A DNA stretch of 64,000 bases from Skeletonema tropicum (Eukaryota; Bacillariophyta; Thalassiosirophyceae; Thalassiosirales; Thalassiosiraceae): contig CM074148.1 of the NCBI GenBank assembly GCA_037178625.1, positions 992,001 through 1,056,000 of the forward strand, read 5' to 3'. A program made the position numbers and the translations under genes. Shown piece after piece: positions 19,721-30,936 of this stretch. Under the pieces are notes generated by a model. It was not told the DNA's origin and ran no database searches. It worked only from the letters and a program-made list of their open reading frames with translations. Numbering within the stretch: the stretch's first letter is position 1; every line of letters starts with the position of its first letter.

Positions 19721-20459
19721 GAACATTTCGCCTTAACGCGATGACAAGCCCCAAGATCGGGCATCATCTATCTCCGTCAGCGTCATTCATAGGTTTTCCT
19801 CAATCCTATCACTTTTATGGAGACGTGCATCTATCATGCATCCGCGCAGCGTTCTCAAAAAATCAATATCTATCTCACGATGGTAAATACTGCACTACTT
19901 TGATTATCACCACAGCGACTACGGTGGATAAACTTCGCCGATAATTTAGTGAATGGTACTTTTGATACTGCGCTATGGAGCAGTGTTTTCAGCGTTATCA
20001 TTGATTGAGCACGCACTGACGAATTGTGTACAACTGATTACCAACAATGTCGTGACTGCTTCGGCAAAACATTCATGAGAATTACAATATTGGAATGAAT
20101 ATGCACATGCAGCAATGAACTCAATCATTTCCGCCGTATATGAGCAATTGGCAGCGGGTGTTAGGCTTGGCGGTTGTAATGAAGTGGGATGATAAGAATC
20201 TATTATCATGTAAGAATGTGAAACATACAATCAGCACAGATACACTACAGATACAGCATCATCATGGCACATTACGGATGCCAAGAATTTCATTATGCAA
20301 CAAACAAACATATAGTGGATGCATCGCTCGATGGTATTAGTCAATAAGGATGATCGCCTTTATTGGTATTGGATCTACATGAGGATAATCGTCCCATTAC
20401 ATGTTATAGCTATAACGCTAAATGGAATACAACAAATTACCCAGAATTCGTGCTCATAT

Positions 20460-20936
20460 GGTTCGTGGCATCACTTTTATCGTTGCATTTCATCTGAGCA
20501 GTACTGAGATACTTCTATACTATCATCATGATGTATAATGGGCCACTAAATGCGGCTCCTTGCCATACTGACAGCGTTAGACACAGAATGGCGACCAATG
20601 TAGTGCTTGAAGCAAGCCCAAACTCGACCACACCGGGGCCAACAAGGTTGCAACATCACTTCTATCAATAAAATGCGCATGAGCAGTAGCATTATGCTTC
20701 TATACAATCACCACCAAGTGCAATGGGGCACTAAACACGTTTTATTGCCATACCAACAGCGTTAGATACGAAATGGTGGTTGTATGCTGCTGATGCTTGC
20801 CAGTCCAAATTGAACCGCACTGGTGCGGCTAAAAGCTTCGTGGCACCCAGTTCCATCAACACAGTTCGTCGGAGCAGTGGCAATGTGCTTACATACTATC
20901 AATACCAAGTAGAATGGTCCACCCAACACGGCTAAC
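20460..20936. repeat. Diverged tandem repeat, about 188-bp unit, 2.4 copies
   Basis: GAGCAGTA/G recurs at 20496, 20681 and 20872, each followed by similar text (CTTCTATAC.ATCA..., ATGGGGCACTAAA.., CCATAC.GACAGCGTTAGA.AC). It lies between the left TIR and the 3' end of the 556-aa gene; subterminal repeats of this kind often bind transposase, which is inference here. Confidence 0.6.
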
Positions 20937-20976
20937 TAAAATGCATGATTAATAACCATCTCTATTTCTCCTCCTC

Positions 20977-22647
20977 CTAAGCATCATTTGGAGGCCGGAA
21001 TTGACCACCCACCACCTCAACTTTATCAAGACGCTCCATGAGACTTCCAAAGTCTTGCTTGCAACATGCTATGATGGTGACTCTATATCCATCAATGAGG
21101 TATGAATATGTTGTGCAGTAATTGTAACCACTCCTCCAATCATTCTTGGTATCAAGATGCATAGCAAGTCGATCATTATCTGTCACTCGTCTTGCTATGA
21201 ATCCGACATACTCCCAGTTCAGCGTGATATTATTATCATTCCCCAGATAATCTCTAACAAAGTAATCACGAACCAAGTCACGCCGCCTTACATCTGGAAA
21301 TGCATCTGGGTACACCTGCTCCGTTAAACGATCCATACCTGTCAAGACAGAGGTCAATTCCTCCTTGACCTCGTCGGTCATAAATCGAAGTATCTCCGTT
21401 GTTTTCTTCAAAAAGGGGACACGCAATGGATTCCTGCTACCATCCAAAACAACATTACCATCAGCATCTGAATATTGGTCACAGCTACCTTGAGCTTGAT
21501 TGAACAACAAGTCATAACGATAGACGTTACTGCCAACATCACGGCCAGCATCGGCGCTCAAGTATCCCTTACATCGTTCGTCACACACCAAAAAGTGAAG
21601 GAATGCTTGCTTTACGGCATCGCTCGTCATTGAGACCATACCAGCCTCGGTTGTACCACTTCTAAAGACAAAGACTCCATCATCCCTTCTACCCATGCCA
21701 AATCTTGCCATGTCCTCTGAGACATCAATCACATCAACACCATTCATACGAATCGTAGTATCAGAATCTGCCTTGGTCGATACAAATCCAGAACCGTGGG
21801 AAAGTCGATCCAATCCCTTATGGACTATGATCAAATCGTTGTCATGCGGTGTGACAGAAATTGCCACATTTATCACTGCAACTGCAAAGTATAGCCCATC
21901 CGTCACGCCTCGGTTGGCATCCTTTACTGATGCTGGCTGATGATTTCTCAAGGGATGACCAGCCTTTTGACCTACACCTAAATCAGAATTTGGATCCCTA
22001 CCGTTGCAGAATCTACTGCAATCGCGTAAATGATAGACGAGATACTGTCCGTTCGCACTGTTGGAGAATGAATTGGAATAACTGAGGGCAAGGTACAAGT
22101 TCATCGCAAGTTCAAGCTCGCCAATATCCATTTCTTCGCAGTCACCATCATCGTATCTGACAGACCACCATTCCTCGTGCTCATCGTATGAGATTACGTA
22201 ACCACAGAAAATTTTATCTGATAATACGAAGTACTTTGCAACTTTGCGACCAATATAACTTTCTGGCAAGGGAAGAAGCGGCTTTACTCGGTTGTAGTAT
22301 TGGTTGTCTGCCTGTCTTCGCTTCAACTTGAAATCTTTCTTCAACTTTTGAATCTTGAATGATTTGTCCTTGAACATCGTTTCTTTTACGAATGCATGTA
22401 AGTCATCATCAGGAATGAGCACCCGATGATTTGGTTTGGCTTCTCCATTGGTTGGAAGCGGCCTCCTTTTACTGTCTCGACGGCAATAAGGATAAAGAGT
22501 ACCATGTGGAATGCCATTATTCTTGCAATATTGACGTAAACTTATTCCAGTCTGAAGATCCCATTCTTCCACAAGACGTATCAGTTTTTGTTGTTCCACC
22601 TTGGAACTCCGATCGGTTCGCCTTCTTCTCTTTGAAGCTTTGCCCAT
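20977..22647 (-). CDS. Transposon accessory protein, 556 aa, HTH-like N terminus plus Tudor-like segment
   Basis: A single uninterrupted ORF with an ATG at 22647. Residues 1-15 are basic. Residues 16-58 (KVEQQKLIRLVEEWDLQTGI, SLRQYCKNNGIPHGTLYPYC) look like a psq/transposase helix-turn-helix. Residues 95-125 form a basic helix. Residues 132-182 (IGRKVAKYFVLSDKIFCGYV, EEWWSVRYDDGDCEEMD) match Tudor-like chromatin-binding folds of the PTM type. The C-terminal half (about 200-556) is unassigned; it contains an HLD motif at about 497 followed 25-30 residues later by YRVTII, which could belong to a dioxygenase-like fold, but this is weak. It lies 298 bp downstream of the transposase gene on the same strand, inside the TIRs. 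It may direct DNA binding or target choice of the element. Confidence 0.75.
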   Translation of the reverse strand: MGKASKRRRRTDRSSKVEQQKLIRLVEEWDLQTGISLRQYCKNNGIPHGTLYPYCRRDSKRRPLPTNGEAKPNHRVLIPDDDLHAFVKETMFKDKSFKIQKLKKDFKLKRRQADNQYYNRVKPLLPLPESYIGRKVAKYFVLSDKIFCGYVISYDEHEEWWSVRYDDGDCEEMDIGELELAMNLYLALSYSNSFSNSANGQYLVYHLRDCSRFCNGRDPNSDLGVGQKAGHPLRNHQPASVKDANRGVTDGLYFAVAVINVAISVTPHDNDLIIVHKGLDRLSHGSGFVSTKADSDTTIRMNGVDVIDVSEDMARFGMGRRDDGVFVFRSGTTEAGMVSMTSDAVKQAFLHFLVCDERCKGYLSADAGRDVGSNVYRYDLLFNQAQGSCDQYSDADGNVVLDGSRNPLRVPFLKKTTEILRFMTDEVKEELTSVLTGMDRLTEQVYPDAFPDVRRRDLVRDYFVRDYLGNDNNITLNWEYVGFIARRVTDNDRLAMHLDTKNDWRSGYNYCTTYSYLIDGYRVTIIACCKQDFGSLMERLDKVEVVGGQFRPPNDA

Positions 22648-22945
22648 TGCTTTTGTTTATTCTATCTAGTAAGAACATTTCACAACAGCTCAACAGAGCA
22701 CTCAGCTCTCTTAGTCTTGTTTCTTTCCCGAAAAAAAAGAAGCCATTTAAAATTTAAATTTTTTGGCAGAGCAAGTTGTCAGACTACTAATCATGTAACA
22801 CCCACAGTACTACGCCCTGCAAACACTCTCTTTCAGTCTTGTTTCTCGGTGCACGGCAAACCCACTAGTATGCGCTGCAAACATTATTACTGTAGCATCC
22901 CACACAAACTCACAGTACTATGCGTTGCAACTTGACTACTTCTGA

Positions 22946-25900
22946 TTACCCAATGAGATGGTGGTCAATAGCACAATTATCCATGATTGAAAGTGCAATT
23001 CGCTCCCTGCACTTGTTAATTGAGGCCTCATCATAATCGAAAATTGGAGCACAATCCATTGCAATGAAGTCAGCAAATAAGCAAACAAACACCCCACAGT
23101 CCCATACATTTTTGTTATTGTACGCCTGTTGATGCGGTGTGTCTTCTGTGCAAAGCACAAGACGCCATTCCGATATGTCCATGTCTGATCTGAATTGTCT
23201 TCTGTAATCATCCTGCAAGTACTCAAGAATTCCCTCCAAGTATTTCGTTCCGTTCCACTTCAAAGAATCATAATACTGGATTCTTTTCTCGTCCATAAAT
23301 GCTACAACGAGCGCCCAATGCGAGTTATTGATATTGATTGGAAAGAAGATACGTTCGAGTTTAAAGATATTCTTCCCCGGCGCATGCTTGTGCCATCTCT
23401 TGACATTTGAGTACTTGTACTTGCCTTTCTCATTGGCATTGCCATTCTTCTCATCGAACAAATTTTGCACGAAGAACGAATTGAAGAAGTGGGATCTCCT
23501 GTGGTTGGTATTGCCATCATGCATGTTTTTGTCCCAACTTGCAAGACAAACTTTGAGGAAATAATTCACAATCTCATCATTAATCCACACCTTTGGCTCC
23601 AGTGTCTGCATTGATTCTCTGTGCACTTTATCACGGTCACTGCTTGCAAGTACATCATATAGATGTCCTGGCCCATAGATTGCGGTATCAACCAAATTTT
23701 GCTGTAAAGGAGTCAAGTCATTCTTTAGCATGTTGGCAGCCATCACAGATGCTCTTCTAAGCCTACGCATTGCCACTTCGTTCGAAAATGCCTCCTCCTT
23801 GTCTTTGTCCTTGTCTTCATCCATATTCAATTCCTTTGCAGTGTCCGTCAGTGCACAACCATCAACTGCACCATCCTCTGCTCGAGGATTCAAAATATCC
23901 ACGGGCATACCCTCTGGCGCATTCCTATTCACATTTGCATTCAATATCGTACGAAATGAAGAAGCGCTCTTCTGGATCACGTCACGAATAGACCCAATCC
24001 TTGATTGAATAATTTCATAATCGTTGATCTCTCTAAATCCACTCTGCTCGCAATCAACCAATTCTCCATTGACAACATGTTTGACGATTTGAGCTGGATG
24101 GGAAGACTCCAGGATATCCATATTATCCATGACCAAGGTGAACTCTTCAGCATCATAACTAGATGGTTTGAGTTCAATTACTGTTGCCACCCTAAGTGCA
24201 CTTGGAGTGCCAGCCACAGCGATGGGGTGATAATATTTCAGGACGCAACCTGCCCGGAGTTCTTGGTAGGGGTATGGCTCGCCCCAGCTGTCACACTTGG
24301 CTGCAGTGTGTTGTGTCTCTTTCACTGCTTCTTTCTCTTTACTGCTTTGCTTCGCTGCTAGATTCACCACTTCGCCGACTGCTGACTTGTTGTCCAGAAC
24401 CTGCTTAGCAGCAGGCTTCTTCTCATTGTCTGGAGTCGGTGCGTGAGTGTCAGCAAAAACTTTGTCTTCGTATTCGCCAGGATTACCGCCACGCACTTCA
24501 ATCATTGTCTCCTCCTCCAAAGTGCACTTCTTTCGTCTGCGCTTTGCAGATTGTATCTTCTCCTTTGTATTTGATGATGCGCAACTATAGTTGCCATCGC
24601 TACAGCTGTAGATGTCAACATCAACCGTCGTAGTCTCCTCTTGACTGCGCTTCTTTTGACCAGCACACGGTCCCTGCCGTGAGTCAGATGTAGGCTGACA
24701 TAACTCCACATCCAGAGCGTTAACGAACGAAGCAGAAGAATGTGGGTTGTTGGGCACATCTGCGGCCGCAGGCTTGCAATTTGTACATTTCTCATTTCTG
24801 CCTCTTCCACCATGGCATTTTGAGGTGCAATAGTTTCCAACCTGCTTGCACTTACATCGACTACTTTTGGCACAATCACTTTTACACTTACAAGTCGTAG
24901 CTCCTCCACTTTTGTTATACAGTGCACTTGCCGTGGCAATAGTTAGAGCACTCCTGAATCCGTTCCTGTCGATATCAATTCCAGCAATATCCGCATTCCA
25001 ATTTGGCATAAAGTCAAGATTCTCTCTTGGATACCAGCCCTTCAAATGTCCGTCTCGAGAAGCAACTTGGTAACTCCTTATACCGCTGTTGCTCTTTGGT
25101 TGCTTGCACTTTGTTATCATTACAGGGAGATTTGGGTGATCTGTGGCAGCCCTCGTGTTGCCTTCCACTTGGATTGTGCACACATCTCCTACTCGGAGTT
25201 CCTCAACATATGTACTACATCTGCGTTTCTTGTTGACAGCAATAGCTTGCTTTCTTTGTGCTGCAGCAACTGCTGCCCTGATTACACCTCTCTCGGGCGT
25301 GTCACTTTCGTGATGGATTGAAGCTTTTGTTGGAGTTGAGGTGATGTGCTTATCCTCTGAACTTTTGACATTGGTGGATTCCTCTTTTGTAGCTGGTAGA
25401 AGGTCAAGGATAACCGGCTCTTCATCTCCTTCATTGCTCGTTCTGACAGCAACAGTCTCCAGTACTTCTCCTGCCATTGCAACAGCATCCACAGCTTTGG
25501 CTTCCAACTTCATCGGGCCCTCTGCTTCTGTGCCTCCTACTGCCATCATTGCACATGCTTCCACAGCGGCAGGCTTCATTGACTCCTCCTCCCCCGCATA
25601 TCCTTCTCTTGCCATCGCAGAGGCATCTGCTTCCTGGATTACTGCTAGAATTCTGTCATTAAAGTTAGGAGATAACTTATCTTCCATTGCGTGTTCCTCG
25701 TTCACAAAATCGAGAGCAGCCTGAAGACCATCTTCAGTAAGGCACTGCTCCAACACATCCTTGCCCAAAATATCTGCTGGACAGTTGCCCTTCTTCTTTC
25801 CATAGAACACTTCATATGGAGAGTAACCGCCTTTAGACCGGGAGCAGCGTTTGTTGATGCGGCGCTGTACGATGTATATTCCTGTTTCGGCCCAACATGT

Positions 25901-27003
25901 ACTTCCAGTCTCCTGCATCCAACTTTGCAGTGATGTCTTGAATGGAGCATTACCACGCTCGATTTTACCTTGCGACTGCGGATGCCTGCTCCTACCTCTC
26001 ACGATGTGCGTCTCTTGAAAATGTCTGCAAAGAGGAAAGACTAAATGAGTTGATGAAGTCAAGGCGAAACAAATATAATTTCATTGTAGCAAGTGACTTA
26101 CTCGTTTACATACTTCACCGTCTCTCCAAGAAACTCTCCGCCGTTGTCAGATTGGAGAATGTCAAAGTCTGGGAAGAAGGAGAGGATCTCAATAATAGCA
26201 ATCGCACATTCCTTTGATGTCTTTGATTTCAAAGGCTTCGTTGCTCCAAACCCGCTATGGTGGTCAACTAGGCGAAGGATCCAACAGTAGCCGCCTGGGT
26301 CCTGCTGTGATGTCATGTCGATCAAATCCATCTGCGCTCGCTTCCCTACAGTTACTGATAATATCATTTTTAGGGGCTTTTGTTTGGCGGTAATCTTCCT
26401 AGTTTGAGATGCAATGCAAATGGGACATAAACCCACGGCCAATTCAACATCTTCTCTTGTGATGCCATACCAAGTCTTTGAAATGAGTTGATGGATCCTT
26501 CGTGAATCTATCCCATGACCTGACTCAATATGAGTATTCATAATGATTGCAAATATTTGTTCCTTTGTTGCAACTCTTAGGTTTTTGTTATTTTTCGTCC
26601 ATCGGAGTGCTGTCGAGCGTGTCGTGTTGTCCGATAGGGTGTAGTTTTGATTCCATTTAGTGTGCAATGGTGAATGCCGCACTCCAACCACCCATCCCTG
26701 CAACACTGTACAAATATCATCATATTCTTGTTCTGTAACCATTTCCGTCCGCCTCTTCTTTTCACTTAACCCGACTTCGAGTAGCTCATAGAATTTCTTT
26801 TTCGCTGCCATCATAGCTGGTTCGGACAAAACATTACTTTTCGAGCTGTTGGAACGTACTGTTCCATCTCCTGTCAAAACGGTATCAGACGATGCTGTGG
26901 CGGGCAGTGCAGGCAAATGAGGCAGTGCAGGCAAAAGAGGGTCAGGAGCTGCCGCTGTCTCCGCTGCAGCCAACTTGGTGTCTGACGGGATCTTCTCCAT
27001 CAT
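22946..27003 (-). CDS. Ginger-like transposase: DDE integrase + CXC domain + Ulp1/C48 protease (2 exons)
   Basis: Exon 1 is 27003-26102 and exon 2 is 26024-22946; the 77-bp intron starts GTAAGT and ends TTTGCAG, giving 1326 aa. The ATG pair at 27003/27000 is preferred over an upstream TTG. An integrase zinc-binding segment (HIESGHGIDS...LCPIC) leads to the catalytic core: Asp in AQMDLIDM (about 226), Asp in LQSDNGGEF (about 286) and Glu in QSQGKIERGN (about 323), i.e. a D-36-E spacing that is completed only after splicing. LRVGDVCTIQV and SYQVASRDGHLKGWY follow, as in KRBA2/Gin-type integrases. About 675-712 is a CXC (tesmin/TSO1) domain (CKCKSDCAKSSRCKCKQVG). About 1100-1326 is a Ulp1 peptidase with HWALVV, YYDSL, a Gln, and VWDCGVF. 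It cuts and joins transposon ends; the protease may process polyproteins or SUMO (inference). Confidence 0.9.
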
Positions 27004-27159
27004 GTAAGAGGATTTATGAAGAGTTGTGTTGTGCGTGATACGGAATAAAGAGCACAAACATTGTATTCTAAATTAGTGGCTGTGAGAGGGCTTCTCTATC
27101 TTTTTCAGATGTGCCCACGGAGGAGGCAGATAAAATACCCAAGGCCCGAGCTACGGGGC

Positions 27160-27327
27160 ATTTGGTCTATTGGTGGTGGTGGCATAGCATTTAAGCCAAA
27201 TGTATCCGATTTGATGGATTTTGTCCGATTTGGTCTTTTGGTTGTGTCATTTCTGCCATTTGGCTAAATGGCGCACTTGGTTACCGCCATTTGGCTAAAT
27301 GGCAGATTTGTTCTTTTGGGTCTAACA
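27160..27327. repeat. Right terminal inverted repeat of the Ginger-like element
   Basis: Complement of the left TIR, with two GCCATTTGGCTAAATGGC blocks (27256 and 27286) where the left end has one. It ends GGGTCTAACA followed by the CTTC duplication. Confidence 0.85.
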
Positions 27328-27415
27328 CTTCGACTTGATTCTTCAGTTTGCTTATGTAGGTACCTCCCTCCCTCATACATATGTATTTTGAGCCAAATCC
27401 GAAATATTGTAGAAC

Positions 27416-27925
27416 TACTACCGTACGATTGCTTTCAAAAGTCGAGCTTGACGTCAATGCTTGGAGTTAGCGGACAAGTAAGGTATCTATGAGATTCTAC
27501 GAACCATATAAATAACATTGATGCTTTGAAATAGGGTCAACAACCATGTAGTTACCGAGTTATGGCTGGTCGTAGGGAGCCATTTTTCTCCATGGTTGTG
27601 TCGTCTTAGATGCCATAATGGAGGTGAGTCAGGGCAAAAGACTTAGTTTTACCTTCTTAACTTAGGAATCAGTATATGGGTGCCAGTTAGTGTCACACAG
27701 ACAAAATAAAGTCAACTTTCTCGATTTTGGTAAAGTAGGCTTTGAAAATCACTTTTGAAGTAGAGGAGTGCAAAAATATTAATTTTGGGCTTCGTCACGC
27801 CACTCTACTCATTCCGACGTGTGGCGTGACGAAAAGAATTTTCTAAAAATTCCTTCTGGAAGCTACAAAAAGTGATTTTCAAACTTTTGCTCGACTTTTG
27901 AAAGCAATCGTAGTACGGTAGCTTT
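27416..27925. repeat. Inverted-repeat element of about 0.5 kb with an internal hairpin
   Basis: TACCGTACGATTGCTTTCAA (27418 on) with AAGTCGAGC recurs inverted at 27886-27922 (GCTCGACTTTTGAAAGCAAT...). Inside, TTGAAAATCACTTTT (27742) pairs with AAAAGTGATTTTCAA (27869), and TTCGTCACGCCA (27791) pairs with TGGCGTGACGAA (27822). It is non-coding and MITE-like. Confidence 0.65.
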
Positions 27926-28094
27926 TACTGCATATTTTGTGCTTGGAGAAGGTTTGCCGAGGGAGTCAATTTCTGTGTTGGAGGTCAATTGTTTACCTAG
28001 GGGGCGATTTGATACTTGTATGTAGGAGCTGTTAGTTCCACATAATTAGCGTTCTAATCTCCCTCCATCCCTCACTTTTTGGAATGCATACAAT

Positions 28095-28143
28095 GATGGA
28101 CACATGTGTCCATCGTTGGCGGTGATGGACATATATGTCCATC
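28095..28143. repeat. Two perfect 20-bp palindromes, 9 bp apart
   Basis: GATGGACACATGTGTCCATC at 28095-28114 and GATGGACATATATGTCCATC at 28124-28143 share the arm GATGGACA. A third member is at 29781. The arrangement resembles paired binding sites for a dimeric protein, or small hairpins. Confidence 0.85.
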
Positions 28144-28199
28144 ACGGTTTTCCTAGGTGTCCCCCTTCCAGATGCAACGATTTCTACGACAAATAATTT

Positions 28200-30740
28200 A
28201 GGACACTAGTATTTGTGGCCAATCTACAGAACCTCTTCTACATTTTCCTAAATCCCACCACACCTATCCTACACCCCCTACGGCCTACATCATGGCACTT
28301 CTACACCCCATGGGAGACCAGCCACTGCAACTACCGGTCATAGTCTGTTAGCGCATGTTATGAGCTTTCGTTAGAGCCGCCGGTCGGCGTTGCAGGTGGC
28401 GGATTATTCAAAATATAGCGTGAAGTGTCAAAAATGAGGACATCGATCGCAACAAGATATTATTTATGCACATTAAATGTTGGGGCGGATAACACAACAA
28501 ATCAATGGAAGCCGTGGCGTAAATCATGTAATGTATGTAAGGAAGGTATCTGCACCATGGCGGCATTATGGGGCGGTCGTCGGTGTCGGTTGATACGTTA
28601 GTAGGGCCGAGAAAGTTTGCTCGGACGACGCTGCAGACGATATCATCGTTATATTTTAGGGCGTTTCGCTTCCCTGTTACTGATACTGCCACCCTCAATG
28701 ATCAAAACAATAATCAGCTTTGATTTTCCGCCAGGTTGGACTATCCATGAGCTATGTCAACAAAATAATCCTTGAGTATCTACCTGTTTTGAAAGATATG
28801 AAAATGCTATTCACAACATCTGTTGGGTGGTTATTGACGAGACAAAATGGGGAGAGACGTTATACGAGGCAGCAATCTTTGTTATTATACTATAAGAGCG
28901 AGGGGAACAATAATTTGGTGACCTTCATCTTGACACTACCAATAACAAATCATTATTGTTGAAATACATGATGCTATCAAGTTCGAATAATTTCAAATAA
29001 CACGCACAATCAGTCGACTTCTTTCGTTATAGTGGCAATATTCATGGCAATAAATGATCATCTACACTGCCCACTTATAAATGATGACTCAGAAATGTGC
29101 TGTTGCCCAAAATACTTTGTAAAGAGTATGAATATGCTGTTGACCTATTCAGCAGTAATCTGTAATTACCCTTCTAAGTGATACTTTGTTGGCATGCACC
29201 ACCTCAAATGAGCATAACCACAGTCTCCGATGCAGATACACTATATCTTGTAGGATTTAATAGTAAGATATTGTCGTGTAAGCCTTTATATCATATAAAT
29301 TAAAGACATTTAAGTTCCTGTAGCATCTTGATGGCTGCCGTAATGGTGTCCAGAACCTCAATAAAGTGAGTGACATGCATGACCTTGTCACAAATTATGG
29401 CCTCCACTCACGTAGGATAGTTTTATGAAGGATATGGAGGGGTGTTACTCTATAGCTTCAATAATACCATGGATTAATTGACCCCCATTGACGCTTCGAC
29501 GCATGCTCGAATTATGACGAAGTTCCATTTAGTGACCAAATACGTCGTCACATGCTGAATATCGAAGCCAACCGACTGCACCATTCGATTCTACGTTGAA
29601 AATTGGTCTAGGGACAATACTTGGGGGTCAGTAGGCTTATGATTTATGGTGTTAAAGGCATTGTCCTTCTTGTAGCGGCATGGTGGTTTTGTGATGGGTT
29701 ACTAGTGTCCATGCGATATGTGGGTTCCCTTGGTCTAACAATTATTGTTTTTACTACACAGCGGACACTAGTATTTTGCTGATGGACAAATTTGTCCATC
29801 AAGGGCCAAAATAACCACAAAAAACTCACTTATGGAATTAGTACCATGATATCCAGTGTTCCTAGTGGTCTCTTCTGATTCTAGCTGCACAACCAATACC
29901 AGTGCTTATGTGCTTGTGACACCTTCCACTTGCGAGTTGATCTGTGCAATCGCGCGCAGTGTTTCATTAAAGTTAAAGTTAAAGCTGAACATGATGGATG
30001 CCCTGCCGATGGCCGATGGCAATCGATGACAATTATGGATCAGAGGAGACGTGCAGTGTAGATTTTATCATGGAATAGCGTTACAGCGACGTCGATGGAG
30101 GAAATATGAAGCCGAGGCGCAATTGATGATTGTGATAAAACGATGGGGTGAGTTTGACCGTTATTACGAGCGAGACTACGAATGCTCCGACGTCGCTACC
30201 TTACAATATCTGTCTATTGGGTTATTGTGAAGGGTATATCAAGTTCAACGGAGTGATTTGACCGATTGGTTGTCGAGAACGACCATTCCCAATGTCATCG
30301 GCATGTTGGAGGCCGAATTATTGTGTGATTCGCTAGGGCTTTACTTAGGTATTTAAAAATGACCAAAAAAAATCAAATCGCACGAATCATACCATCGAGC
30401 GAAATCGATGGTCGGTCGCTCGTGCCTTCCCAGCTCCGGCATTGTATTCCATCGATATCAACATTCACTGCTCTATCTTGTAGTGGTAAATGCCGGAACT
30501 GGAACTGGGAATGCGTGCCGAATACGAGAGCAAACTCCAAAGTCAAGCACACGCTCGATATTGGTTTTGGACGAATGTAACTCGACTCATAGTCGACCAA
30601 ATAACAAAAGCAACTCAGCAGTCGAATAGTAGACGAGTAGAACTTTCCAATGATAGTCTTGCTTTTGTTATGGAATCAATATTCGACTACACTATCTAAC
30701 TTATATTTTCAATCAAAAATATTTGATGTGACGAAGCCAG
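28200..30740. other. Intergenic, no gene seen
   Basis: Small ORFs only (for example 28720-28962 plus and 29644-29829 minus), none with recognisable features. It contains the direct repeat GGACACTAGTATTT (28201 and 29763) and an inverted ACTAGTGTCC at 29703. Confidence 0.5.
29781..29800. repeat. Third GATGGACA palindrome
   Basis: GATGGACAAATTTGTCCATC is a perfect 20-bp palindrome with the same arms as the pair at 28095-28143. Confidence 0.85.
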
Positions 30741-30936
30741 AGAGAGAGACAGAGAAATGCCACGCGTCGCCTCATGAAAAACACAAATGTGAGCCATGCG
30801 TTTCAGAAAAACACAAGTTTGAACAGTTTCAGATGGAACACCAACATGAACCAGTTCATCGGGGGTTGACAACGCACTTGATGCTGCCATAATTTTATCA
30901 TCAGATCAAACGATATTGAAATCACACAAACACATC
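30740..30936 (+). promoter_or_regulatory. Conserved upstream region of Kazal copy 4
   Basis: Shares GAGACAGAGAAATGCCACGC, GTCGCCTCATGAAAAACACA, AACAGTTTCAGATG, ACACCAACATGAACCAGTTC and CTTGATGCTGCCATAATTTT with copy 1 (7384-7596), and most of these with copy 3. Probable promoter plus 5' UTR. Confidence 0.5.

Larger units (their letters stand above)
19567..27327 (-). mobile_element. Complete 7.76-kb Ginger-like DNA transposon
   Basis: The left end is TGTTAGA...AGACCCAAAAGACCAAATC and the right end is GATTTGTTCTTTTGGGTCTAACA (27305-27327). Imperfect TIRs of roughly 150 bp contain one or two copies of a GCCATTTAGCCAAATGGC near-palindrome. The 4-bp CTTC flanks both ends (19563-19566 and 27328-27331). 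It carries two minus-strand genes: an integrase/CXC/Ulp1 protein and a 556-aa protein. A TG...CA terminus, 4-bp duplication and a DDE integrase that is not next to a reverse transcriptase are the hallmarks of the Ginger superfamily. Both genes are free of stops, so the copy may be recent and possibly active. Confidence 0.9.

Noticed and set aside
19741..20507. Small plus-strand ORFs inside the left part of the Ginger-like element
   Set aside because: They are short, share no features, and overlap the TIR and tandem repeat region.
22431..26290. Plus-strand ORFs opposite the two transposon genes
   Set aside because: They lie antisense to well-supported domains (integrase, CXC, Ulp1, Tudor-like) and have no domain of their own.
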